Origin: Bradyrhizobium lablabi | GTDB taxonomy: Bacteria; Pseudomonadota; Alphaproteobacteria; Rhizobiales; Xanthobacteraceae | Length of the DNA stretch: 64,000 bases | Reading direction: 5' to 3' | Assembly: GCF_018131005.1 (NCBI RefSeq) | Contig: NZ_JAFCJK010000005.1 | Location: 186,001-250,000 of the forward strand | Shown here: piece by piece, positions 17,495 to 25,300 of the stretch | How positions within the stretch are numbered: the stretch's first letter is position 1 | How the letters are laid out: every line of letters begins with the position of its first letter | The notes under the pieces: model-generated | Seen by the model: only the letters and a program-made list of their open reading frames with translations | The model's database searches: none | Told to the model about the DNA's origin: nothing | Made by a program: the position numbers and the translations under genes

Positions 17495-19410
17495 ACGCGA
17501 CCCTCGAGACGCTCGAGCGCCGTCCAGAAGCCTTCGCCCATGTTCTTGTGCCCCTGCCAGATCTCCGGGATGAATGAGGCGCCGGGTGCATGCTTACGCA
17601 GAACGGCACCGACCTCGTCGAAGTCGATTTCGCCTTCGCCGACCTGCAGGCCTTCGCCGTCGAGCCCCTTGGCATCGCCGAAGTGCAGGTGCGCGGTGTG
17701 CGGGCCGAGCTGCGCCAGGCCTTCGGCGAAGTCGAAGCCGAAATGATTGGCGGCAAGCTTGGTGTGGGAGATATCGACGCACATCCGTAAGTTATGGTTC
17801 GCGCAGAATGCAGCGGACTCCTCCGGAAAGATGAAGATGTTCTGGTGGCGCTGGCCGCCAAAATGCCAGGGGAAGGGCGCCATGGTCTGCGGGATCAGCT
17901 CCACGCCGTCCATGTCGAGTTCCTTCAGACTTGCCGCAAAGATGCGGTAACGCTCGGCCTTTTCCCCCGGCGGCAACGGTTCGTCCATGGTGAAGCCGCC
18001 GATATTGGCGACGATCGGCGGCCGCTGGGTTCTCGGGAAGAATTTCTTCAGACCGCGAGTGATGTCGATCACGGCTTGCGTCTGCTCCAGCGAGTAGCGG
18101 CGCAGGGCCTCGTCCGGGGTCGCGAGATCCATCAGCTTGCTGCCGGCAAATAGCTCAGGCGCATGCACCACGAAGCCGAGATCGTAGGTGCCGGAGAGAT
18201 AGGCCGCCGGATCGCGCTCCATATCGCTGTAGCTGAGATGGAATTCGATGATGTCCGGCTGGCAAATCTCGAGGAAGCGCTCAGTGTCGTGGTAGCGCAC
18301 CGGCACGCCCCAGGGCCGATCGAAGCGATAGCGCCGCGCCTGCGCAGTCCCCTCGTCGAGGTCGCTCTGGAAGAAATAGTCGTCGGCCGACATCCTGCGG
18401 GCGATGCGCCTGCCGATCAGCGCCGGCATCTTCAGTGGCGACAGGCCCTGGCCCGGGCTCTTGACCGCGACGTCGGCGTCAGAGATGACCGTTCCGGCGG
18501 CGATGTCGCGCGCCGCGACCAGGCTCTTGGCGAGATTTTCTCGGTTGATCAGCTCGCCCTGGCTCAGCGCCCGCTCGGCGAGCTTCTCGCCACGCGCCGC
18601 TTCGACCTCACGGATGCCGGTTACCAGCGCCTTGAACTCGTCGGGCTCGAGGCTTGCCGCGTGGTCAGGGCCTTCCATATCCCGGTCGAGCGTGATGTGA
18701 CGTTCGATCACGACGGCTCCGAGCGCCACCGCGCCGATCGACACCGCGATTCCACGCTCGTGGCCGGAATAGCCGACCAAGGGATGGATCTCGCGCAGCG
18801 TTTCCATGAAACGCAGGTGAATGTTGTGGAGCGCGGCAGGGTAGGTGCTCTGGCAGTGCAGCAGCACGTAGTTCGCCGCGCGCTCGTCGAGGAAGCCTGC
18901 GGCAGTCCTGATCTCTTCGGTTGTGCTCATGCCGGTCGAGACGATCAGCGCCTTGCCGGTCGCCGCGAGAGTTGCGAGCAGCGGCAGATTGGTCAGGTCG
19001 GCGGACGCGACCTTGTATGCCTCGACGCCAAAGCTTTCGAGCACCGCGACGCTCGCCGCGTCCCAGGGCGTGCACAGATACGCGATCCCCCTGGAAGCGC
19101 AGTAGTCGGCGATGCGGCGCTGCTGGTCCGTGGTCAGCTCGAAACGACGCAGCAGGTCGAGCGTGTATTCGACCGCGAGATCGTCGTCCTTTCCGGAGAG
19201 TGATGAAGCGCGATAGACCTCGTCGAGCTTGCGCATCTGGAATTTTGCACAATCGGCCCCCGCGGCGACCGCCGCGTCGACCAGCGCGATGGCGCGGTCG
19301 AAGTTGCCGTTGTGGTTGTTGCCCACCTCCGCGATGAGGTAGCACGGCTCTCCATTGCCGACGATGCGGGTGCCGATGCGGACTGCGGCAGCTTGCTTGG
19401 TCGAATTCAT
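17491..19410 (-). CDS. sialic-acid-synthase-family protein fused to a sugar-isomerase TIM barrel
   Basis: This 639-residue fusion has a NeuB-type barrel at about residues 10-275 (CYLIAEVGNNHNGNFDRAI, then VGYSGHERGIAVSIGAVALG and IERHITLDRDMEGPDH) and a SAF domain at about 290-350 (SLVAARDIAAGTVISDADV). A C-terminal AP-endonuclease-2-like barrel spans about 370-639 (CQPDIIEFHLSYSDM, MCVDISHTKLAANHFG, HLHFGDAKG, FIPEIWQGH, with likely metal ligands D, H and E). The synthase should condense phosphoenolpyruvate with an aldose; the barrel may prepare that aldose by isomerisation. ATG at 19410 is preferred to a GTG two codons earlier. The AEVGNNHN signature is of the NeuB/LegI type rather than PseI. 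Confidence 0.85.
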   Translation of the reverse strand: MNSTKQAAAVRIGTRIVGNGEPCYLIAEVGNNHNGNFDRAIALVDAAVAAGADCAKFQMRKLDEVYRASSLSGKDDDLAVEYTLDLLRRFELTTDQQRRIADYCASRGIAYLCTPWDAASVAVLESFGVEAYKVASADLTNLPLLATLAATGKALIVSTGMSTTEEIRTAAGFLDERAANYVLLHCQSTYPAALHNIHLRFMETLREIHPLVGYSGHERGIAVSIGAVALGAVVIERHITLDRDMEGPDHAASLEPDEFKALVTGIREVEAARGEKLAERALSQGELINRENLAKSLVAARDIAAGTVISDADVAVKSPGQGLSPLKMPALIGRRIARRMSADDYFFQSDLDEGTAQARRYRFDRPWGVPVRYHDTERFLEICQPDIIEFHLSYSDMERDPAAYLSGTYDLGFVVHAPELFAGSKLMDLATPDEALRRYSLEQTQAVIDITRGLKKFFPRTQRPPIVANIGGFTMDEPLPPGEKAERYRIFAASLKELDMDGVELIPQTMAPFPWHFGGQRHQNIFIFPEESAAFCANHNLRMCVDISHTKLAANHFGFDFAEGLAQLGPHTAHLHFGDAKGLDGEGLQVGEGEIDFDEVGAVLRKHAPGASFIPEIWQGHKNMGEGFWTALERLEGRV

Positions 19411-19425
19411 CAGCACTTTCTCGAT

Positions 19426-20808
19426 CTATGATGTCACGGTCGCCGGAAGCCGCGATTTCCAGGTTCTGAGCCCGTTCTCTTCGAATGCGATACGCGAGCA
19501 GCGCAGGCCCCTTTGTTCCAGCGCAGCGATCAGCGGGTATCGTTCGAACGGCCGAACGAAGAAGATAAAGTATCCGCCGCCGCCGGCGCCGAGCAGCTTG
19601 CCGCCGACCGCGCCGTTCGCCTTGGCGTGATCGTAGATTCCATCCAGTTCGATCGAGCTGATCTTGGAACTCAGCTTACGCTTGGCGTGCCAGGCCTGGT
19701 CGATCAGCCGGCCGCATTCGAGAAGCTGACCGCGCAGCAAGTGATGGCGGATCTCGCGCGTCACTTCCTTCTGCTCGGCCGCCGCGGCCACCGCATCACT
19801 GCTCCGGTGCTGCTCCTTTTGGTCGCGATGCACAGAGCCAGAGTCGTGATTTAGGCCGGTGTAGCAGAGCACCAGGCTCTCCTCGAGCTCGGCCACGATG
19901 TTGGGGTCGAGACGAAGCGGGACGATGGTGTTCTGCTCGGAGGAGAACTCCATGTGATTGAAGCCGCCGAACACGGTCGCATACTGGTCCTGCCATCCGC
20001 CGGGAATGTTCAGCATGAGTCGCTCGGCCTGGAAAGCCATCTCCGCGATTTCATGTCGGTCCCACTGATCGCTGCGGAATTCGTTGAAGCAGCCGATAAT
20101 TGCCGACGACACCACCGCCGAGCCGCCAAGGCCGGAGCCAACCGGGAAGTCCGCCGACACGTCGAGATCGAATCCATAGGCCGGCTTGATCAGACGAACG
20201 ACCGACTTGATCAAAGCCAGCTCGCCATCGCTGCCGAGGCTGGCAAGATTATCGGCTTCGATACGGCGGCGGAAGTCGTGCGAATAGATCCGGATGCGGC
20301 TGTCGTTGCGCCGCCGCAGCGTGGCATGTGCGTACATTGCGATTGTTGCATTGATGACCGCGCCTCCATTGTCGACGAAGTAATGTGTGAGGTCGGTGCC
20401 GCCGCCCGAGAAGCTGATGCGCACCGGAGAGCGCGCGCGTGCGAACACTTCGCTCTCTTCGGACAGGCTGAAGAGGTCGCGGCTGAAAACGTCGACCAAC
20501 CGCTGGTCCGGGTCGAGGATGGGGACGACGTGCACCCGCTGGTCGAGCAATTTGAGGATCTGCTCGCGCGGCGCGCCGGCGCGGGCCCAGACGAAGTCTC
20601 TGTTGACGCAGCTGGCGACCGGGGTGCTGATGGGGATACCGGTCAAAAGCCGCCGGCGGATGTCGCCGTCCGTCAGCGCACCCACAATCCGCCCCTTGCC
20701 ATCTTCGGCGAAGAGGATGCCGATCCTGTTGGCGTTGAGGCGGCGGAAGGCCTCCTCAATCGTTTCCGTCTCTACAATCGTGAGATGGCTCTTGTCTGCC
20801 AATGTCAT
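19426..20808 (-). CDS. CBS-domain protein fused to a GHMP sugar kinase (HddA-like)
   Basis: This 460-residue protein starts with a pair of CBS repeats (about residues 1-120: RIGILFAEDGKGRIVGALTD and HVVPILDPDQRLVDVFSRD). A GHMP kinase follows at about 125-460. PVRISFSGGGTDLTHYF and the ATP loop PVGSGLGGSAVVSSAI match D-glycero-D-manno-heptose-7-phosphate kinase (HddA) and fucose kinase relatives, and GKLLGAGGGGYFIFF is the third GHMP motif. In the Campylobacter legionaminate pathway the CBS pair sits on a nucleotidyltransferase (PtmE), so finding it on a kinase is unusual. It is the first gene of the minus-strand block. The likely reaction is C1 phosphorylation of a heptose or hexose derivative, with CBS sensing of a nucleotide. 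Confidence 0.82.
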   Translation of the reverse strand: MTLADKSHLTIVETETIEEAFRRLNANRIGILFAEDGKGRIVGALTDGDIRRRLLTGIPISTPVASCVNRDFVWARAGAPREQILKLLDQRVHVVPILDPDQRLVDVFSRDLFSLSEESEVFARARSPVRISFSGGGTDLTHYFVDNGGAVINATIAMYAHATLRRRNDSRIRIYSHDFRRRIEADNLASLGSDGELALIKSVVRLIKPAYGFDLDVSADFPVGSGLGGSAVVSSAIIGCFNEFRSDQWDRHEIAEMAFQAERLMLNIPGGWQDQYATVFGGFNHMEFSSEQNTIVPLRLDPNIVAELEESLVLCYTGLNHDSGSVHRDQKEQHRSSDAVAAAAEQKEVTREIRHHLLRGQLLECGRLIDQAWHAKRKLSSKISSIELDGIYDHAKANGAVGGKLLGAGGGGYFIFFVRPFERYPLIAALEQRGLRCSRIAFEENGLRTWKSRLPATVTS

Positions 20809-21335
20809 GATCCAAAAAGGGGAGGGAATTCCAGCCCTTACCCCGATGGGGAGCCGCCCGAGAACGCCTCATTTTGCGGAATTCGCTAGATACGGCAGGG
20901 GGCCGGATCATGCAAGTTTCCCCTGGGCTGTCCGCACACGTTAGTGGACCATGGTCGTTGGCGCGCATGCCCCGCCAATGGTCACCGCGGAACTAACGTG
21001 GTCATCCGCTCCCCGAATGTGGCTTCCCACGTGCAGACCGCTCAGCTTGTGCACGATCGCCGGGCCGCGGGCGGCTATCGACCGTGGGCTGTCCGTCCAA
21101 AATTTCGCGAACATCGCCACGCCAGAGGCGATCGTGTTGGTCTCGGGTCTTGGGGGGCCGCGACGGTGCCAACTCATTCCCACCGTGCCTGTCTGGCTAT
21201 CCCGACGCCTTGCGTTGCGCCGAGTTTTGCTAGTATTGGGACGGTGGTCGTTGCCGTTCATGTAGTGCCGGCTTCGACCTTCGGCCCGCCGCACTGCGAT
21301 AACCGGTCGTCGATCCAGCATCTTGAAGGCTCTGC
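20809..21335. other. divergent intergenic region between two glycan operons
   Basis: These 527 bases separate the divergently transcribed kinase-led and oxidoreductase-led operons, so they should hold both promoters. No protein-like frame was recognised. A perfect 8-base inverted repeat (CACGTTAG at 20937-20944 and its complement at 20993-21000) encloses a partly symmetrical segment with two related GACCAT boxes. An 11-base direct repeat TGGGCTGTCCG occurs at 20924-20934 and 21085-21095. A TAGTAT box at 21231-21236 is a weak -10 candidate for the plus-strand operon. Confidence 0.45.
20937..21000. repeat. interrupted inverted repeat in divergent promoter region
   Basis: CACGTTAG at the left end is repeated as its exact complement CTAACGTG at the right end, 48 bases apart. 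GACCATGG and CCAATGGTC lie inside the arms as an imperfect second pair. It could be a regulator-binding site with two half-sites or a chance cruciform. Confidence 0.4.
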
Positions 21336-22397
21336 ATGATCAGATTTGGCCTGCTTGGTTGTGGGCGTATCTCCAAGCGTCACTCCGACCTATTGGGTGG
21401 TGGTCATATTGAAGGTGCGAGCCTCGTTGCGGTCTGCGATCCGGATCGCGCGCGCGCCGACGCGATCGCCGGAAAGTTCGGGGTTCCGGCGCATTACGAC
21501 ACGAACGAGTTTCTCGCGCGCAGGGACATCGATGCTGTTGCGGTGCTGACGCCGAGCGGTTTGCATCCAGTGCATGTGATCGCTTGCGCCCGGGCCGGCA
21601 AGCACGTCGTGGTCGAGAAACCGATGGCGCTGCGACTGCAGGACGCCGACGACATGATCCGCGCCTGCGATCATGCCGGCGTAAAGATGTTCGTCGTCAA
21701 GCAAAACCGCTTCAACGTGCCCGTGGTCAAGGCGCGCGAGGCGCTTGACGCCGGCCGGTTTGGCAGACTCATCCTGGGCACCGTGCGCGTGCGCTGGTGC
21801 CGCGATCAGGCCTATTACGACCAGGACGACTGGCGCGGCACCTGGGCCTATGACGGCGGCGTGCTGACCAACCAGGCAAGCCACCATGTCGACATGCTGG
21901 AGTGGTTCTTCGGCGACGTCGTCAGCGTGCATGCGCGCGGGATGACGGCGCTCGCAAAGATCGAGACCGAGGATACGGCGGTCGCGACGCTGAAATTCCG
22001 CAACGGCGCACTTGGGATCATCGAGGCGACCACGGCCGCGCGGCCGACCGACCTCGAAGGCTCGCTCTCGATCCTCGGCGAGAAGGGCACCGTCGAGATC
22101 TCCGGCTTCGCGGTCAACCAGATCCGGCACTGGCGCTTCGTCGACGAGTTGCCCTCGGATAAGGACGTGGTCGAGAAGTTTTCGGTCAACCCGCCGAATG
22201 TGTATGGTTTCGGCCATCAGGCCTATTATCACCACGTGGTCGATTGCCTGGAGAACCAGCGCTCGGCGCTGGTCGACGGCCTCGAAGGCCGCAAGAGCCT
22301 TGAGCTGATCTCGGCGCTTTATGAATCGATCGAGACCGGTGCGGAGGTGTCGCTGCGCTTCACGCCGCGCCTCAGCAGATTGGGTGTGGTCTCGTGA
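21336..22397 (+). CDS. Gfo/Idh/MocA-family sugar 3-dehydrogenase (WlbA/WbpB-like)
   Basis: This 353-residue NAD-dependent oxidoreductase has the Rossmann motif GLLGCGRISKRH at residues 5-16, HVVVEKPMALR (the family EKP motif with catalytic lysine) near residue 95, and a C-terminal alpha/beta domain containing GGVLTNQASHHVDMLEWFFG near residue 175. WlbA/WbpB enzymes oxidise C3 of UDP-N-acetylglucosaminuronate, and their genes travel with an acyltransferase and an aminotransferase, exactly as here. The next gene overlaps its stop by 4 bases. No UDP-GlcNAc 6-dehydrogenase is visible in the window, so the real substrate could be another nucleotide sugar. Confidence 0.82.
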   Translation: MIRFGLLGCGRISKRHSDLLGGGHIEGASLVAVCDPDRARADAIAGKFGVPAHYDTNEFLARRDIDAVAVLTPSGLHPVHVIACARAGKHVVVEKPMALRLQDADDMIRACDHAGVKMFVVKQNRFNVPVVKAREALDAGRFGRLILGTVRVRWCRDQAYYDQDDWRGTWAYDGGVLTNQASHHVDMLEWFFGDVVSVHARGMTALAKIETEDTAVATLKFRNGALGIIEATTAARPTDLEGSLSILGEKGTVEISGFAVNQIRHWRFVDELPSDKDVVEKFSVNPPNVYGFGHQAYYHHVVDCLENQRSALVDGLEGRKSLELISALYESIETGAEVSLRFTPRLSRLGVVS

Positions 22398-22861
22398 ACA
22401 GGCCCGACATCCATCAGGCCGGCGTGCGCGACGTCGAATTCGGCGCCGGCGTCAGGATCGTTGAGCCCTGCAATCTCTACGGCTGCAAGATCGGTAACGA
22501 TTGCTTCGTCGGCCCCTTCACCGAGATCCAAAAGGGCGTGGTGGTCGGCGCGCGCACCCGCGTGCAGTCGCACGCCTTCATCTGCGAACTGGTGACGATC
22601 GGCGATGATTGCTTCATCGGCCATGGCGTGATGTTCGTCAACGATACATTTTCGACCGGCGGCCCGGCGCGCGGCCGCCGCGAATTGTGGCGTGAGACCA
22701 GGATCGGAAACCGGGTGTCGATCGGCTCCAACGCCACGATCATGCCGGTAAAGATCGTCGATGACGTCGTGATCGGTGCCGGCTCGGTCGTGACAAAGGA
22801 TATCACGACGCCCGGCACCTATGCCGGCAATCCGGCACGCCGGCTGTTGGGCGGGCAATAG
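22394..22861 (+). CDS. left-handed beta-helix acyltransferase (WlbB/WbpD-like)
   Basis: This 155-residue protein consists almost wholly of hexapeptide repeats, for example ARIVEPCNLYGCKIGNDCF, IGDDCFIGHGVMFVND and IGSNATIMPVKIVDDVVIG, that build a left-handed beta-helix trimer. The last repeat ends in AGSVVTKDITTPGTYAGNPA, normal for sugar N-acyltransferases. GTG at 22394 overlaps the upstream stop (GTGA). It should acylate the amino group installed by the downstream aminotransferase. The acyl group is probably acetyl but cannot be read from sequence. Confidence 0.83.
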   Translation: MNRPDIHQAGVRDVEFGAGVRIVEPCNLYGCKIGNDCFVGPFTEIQKGVVVGARTRVQSHAFICELVTIGDDCFIGHGVMFVNDTFSTGGPARGRRELWRETRIGNRVSIGSNATIMPVKIVDDVVIGAGSVVTKDITTPGTYAGNPARRLLGGQ

Positions 22862-22874
22862 GAGAGCGCGACCG

Positions 22875-23972
22875 ATGGCGGTGCCGTTTGCGGATCTGCA
22901 ACTGCAGTATCAGACCATCAAGGACGAGATCGACCGTGCGATCGCCGCCGTGATCCGCGACAACGCCTTCATCCGCGGCAGCTATGTCGATGCCTTCGAG
23001 CGGGAGTTTGCCGAGGCCGCGGAAGTGTCGCATTGCGTCTCCTGCGCCAACGGAACCGATGCGCTCTATCTCGCCATGACAGCCTTGAAGGTGAAGCCGG
23101 GCGACGAGGTGATCACCACGGCGCATTCCTGGATATCGACGTCGGCCATGATCACCCATGCGGGCGCGACCGTCGTGTTCTGCGACACAGACGGATCGAC
23201 GTTCACGATCGATCCAGCGGCGATCGAGGCCGCGGTCACCCCGCGCACCGTCGGCATCATTCCGGTGCATCTCTACGGCCAGCCCGCCGACATGGACGCG
23301 ATCATGGCGATCGCGAGGAAGCAAAAGCTCTGGGTGATCGAGGATTGCGCCCAGGCGCATCTTGCGCGCTACAGGGGCCGGATGGTTGGAACGTTCGGTG
23401 ACGCCGCGACCTATTCGTTCTACCCGGGCAAGAATCTTGGTGCGATGGGCGATGCCGGCGCAGTCGTCACCAATGACGCTGGTCTCGCCGAGCATATGAC
23501 CATGCTGGCGCGGCATGGCGGGCTGGTGAAACACCAGCATCGTATCGAAGGCATCAACAGCAGGCTCGATGGCATGCAGGCCGCGATCCTGTCGGCCAAG
23601 CTGCCGCATCTCGCCGCCTGGACCAACGCGCGCCAGCACGCCGCGACAGTCTATGACGCTGGCCTCAACCAGATCGAGGAGGTCGTGGTACCCGAACTCG
23701 CGCCGGAACGGCGCCACGTCTATCATCTCTACACGATCAGGCATCCGCGCCGCGATGCGTTGGCGGCGCATCTGAATGCCAATGGCGTGCAGGCCGCGAT
23801 CAACTATCCGACCGCATTGCCATTCCTCGCGGCCTATGAGCGCTTCGGCCATCGACCCGAGCAATTCCCAAACGCCTATCGCGACCAGGGCAGGATTCTT
23901 TCGCTGCCGATGTTCGCTGAAATCACGCGGCAGCAACAGGACGAGGTAATCGACCTCGTTCGAAGGTTCTAA
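22875..23972 (+). CDS. DegT/DnrJ/EryC1/StrS sugar aminotransferase (WlbC/WbpE-like)
   Basis: This 365-residue PLP enzyme transfers an amino group to a keto nucleotide sugar, most likely the 3-keto product of the Gfo/Idh enzyme encoded two genes upstream. AVPFADLQLQYQTIKDEID at the N-terminus and the GTDALYLAMTAL loop near residue 60 are typical of the WbpE group. VIEDCAQAH near residue 154 holds the PLP-pyridine aspartate, and SFYPGKNLGAMGDAG gives the Schiff-base lysine K186. I placed the start at ATG 22875, with AGGAGAG just upstream; the open frame extends 18 codons into the preceding gene. It converges with the PaaK-like gene 9 bases away. Confidence 0.85.
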   Translation: MAVPFADLQLQYQTIKDEIDRAIAAVIRDNAFIRGSYVDAFEREFAEAAEVSHCVSCANGTDALYLAMTALKVKPGDEVITTAHSWISTSAMITHAGATVVFCDTDGSTFTIDPAAIEAAVTPRTVGIIPVHLYGQPADMDAIMAIARKQKLWVIEDCAQAHLARYRGRMVGTFGDAATYSFYPGKNLGAMGDAGAVVTNDAGLAEHMTMLARHGGLVKHQHRIEGINSRLDGMQAAILSAKLPHLAAWTNARQHAATVYDAGLNQIEEVVVPELAPERRHVYHLYTIRHPRRDALAAHLNANGVQAAINYPTALPFLAAYERFGHRPEQFPNAYRDQGRILSLPMFAEITRQQQDEVIDLVRRF

Positions 23973-23981
23973 GCGAAATCC

Positions 23982-25205
23982 TCAGCGATCGTCGGTAATC
24001 ACCTTGCCGTCGTTCGGCAGCACGCCTGCGCCGACAAGTTCGACATTGCCACCGAGCTTCGTTACCGCGCGCAGGCTCGCCGCGACGCTGTCACGCAGCG
24101 CGTCGTTGGCCGATACGGCCTCCGCCTTCAGCGTCATCACATCGGTTTCGCCCGCGCGTGTGACCACCAGGCGCAGCCGCCCGAGTTCAGGATGACGCTT
24201 GCCGATCTCTGCGATCTGCTCGGGGCGCACGAACATGCCCTTGACCTTGGTGGTCTGGTCCGCGCGGCCCATCCAGCCCTTGATCCGCATATTGGTGCGT
24301 CCGCATGGGCTCTTGCCCGGCAATGCCGCCGTGAGGTCGCCCAATGCGAGGCGAATCCATGGGTGGTGCGGGTCGAGCGAACTGACGACGATCTCGCCGA
24401 TATCGCCCGGCGCTACCGGGTCACCGGTACCGGGTTTGACGATCTCGAGGATCAAATCCTCATTGACGGTCATGCCCTGGCGCGCTTGCGTTTCGAACGC
24501 GATCATGCCGAGATCGGCCGTCCCGAAGGCCTGATAGGCCTCAATGCCGCGCGACTGCATCTCCTCCTGCAGCGATTTCGGAAACGCCGCGCCGGAGACC
24601 AGCGCGCGCTTGATTGAGGAGACGTCCCGACCGGTGGTCGCGGCAGCGTCGAGCAGGATTTTCAGGAAATCCGGCGTTCCACTGTAGGCGATCGGGCGGT
24701 AGGCCTCGATCAGCTCGAACTGCTGGTCGGTATTGCCGGGTCCGGCCGGGATGACTGCGCAGCCGAGTGCTCGCGCGGAGGCGTCGAAGATGAAGCCACC
24801 GGGGGTGAGGTGGTAGCTGAATGTATTCAGCACCACATCGCCGGGTCGAAAGCCAGCAGCGAACAATGCGCGCGCGCCCCGCCAAGGATCAGCCTGGGTG
24901 CCCTCAGGCTCGAATATCGGTCCGGGTGAGGTGAACAGGCGGGCGAACGAACCGGGCGCGTCCGCGACAAAGCCGCCAAACGGCGGGGCTGCCTGGTGCA
25001 GGGCCGGAAGTTCCGACTTGCGCAGCAAGGGCAGGCGCGCCAGCGCGTCCCGGCCGGTGACCGAGTCGGGATCGACGCCTTTGAGCCGCTCGGCATAGGC
25101 CGGAGCTGCCATGGCCCTGCGCAGCGCGTGCGGCAGTCGAGCGAACAGGGATGCCTCCCGCTCTGCGGGATCGCGCGTCTCAAGAGGGTCGTAATGCTCG
25201 GTCAT
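23982..25205 (-). CDS. PaaK-like adenylate-forming enzyme
   Basis: This 407-residue protein resembles phenylacetate-CoA ligases over its whole length: AYQAFGTADLGMIAFET near residue 240, the substrate/adenylate core GDIGEIVVSSLDPHHPW near residue 280, and the hinge GRADQTTKVKGMFVRPEQI near residue 325. The normal phosphate-binding loop (SSGTTG) is replaced by LFTSPGPIFEPEGT near residue 90, so ATP binding may differ. ATG at 25205 was chosen; longer frames overlap the divergent gene. The gene is divergent from an AGE-family gene with 95 bases between them. It may activate an organic acid used to decorate a sugar, or belong to aromatic acid metabolism; context does not decide. Confidence 0.7.
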   Translation of the reverse strand: MTEHYDPLETRDPAEREASLFARLPHALRRAMAAPAYAERLKGVDPDSVTGRDALARLPLLRKSELPALHQAAPPFGGFVADAPGSFARLFTSPGPIFEPEGTQADPWRGARALFAAGFRPGDVVLNTFSYHLTPGGFIFDASARALGCAVIPAGPGNTDQQFELIEAYRPIAYSGTPDFLKILLDAAATTGRDVSSIKRALVSGAAFPKSLQEEMQSRGIEAYQAFGTADLGMIAFETQARQGMTVNEDLILEIVKPGTGDPVAPGDIGEIVVSSLDPHHPWIRLALGDLTAALPGKSPCGRTNMRIKGWMGRADQTTKVKGMFVRPEQIAEIGKRHPELGRLRLVVTRAGETDVMTLKAEAVSANDALRDSVAASLRAVTKLGGNVELVGAGVLPNDGKVITDDR

Positions 25206-25300
25206 GGCGGATCCTTGGGGAAGTTCGCGCTGGTTGCGCGCCGTCTTGCGCGTGCTATCAGACGGCGAGCACTGGTGTTGGGATTGTTCCAGGGAACACA

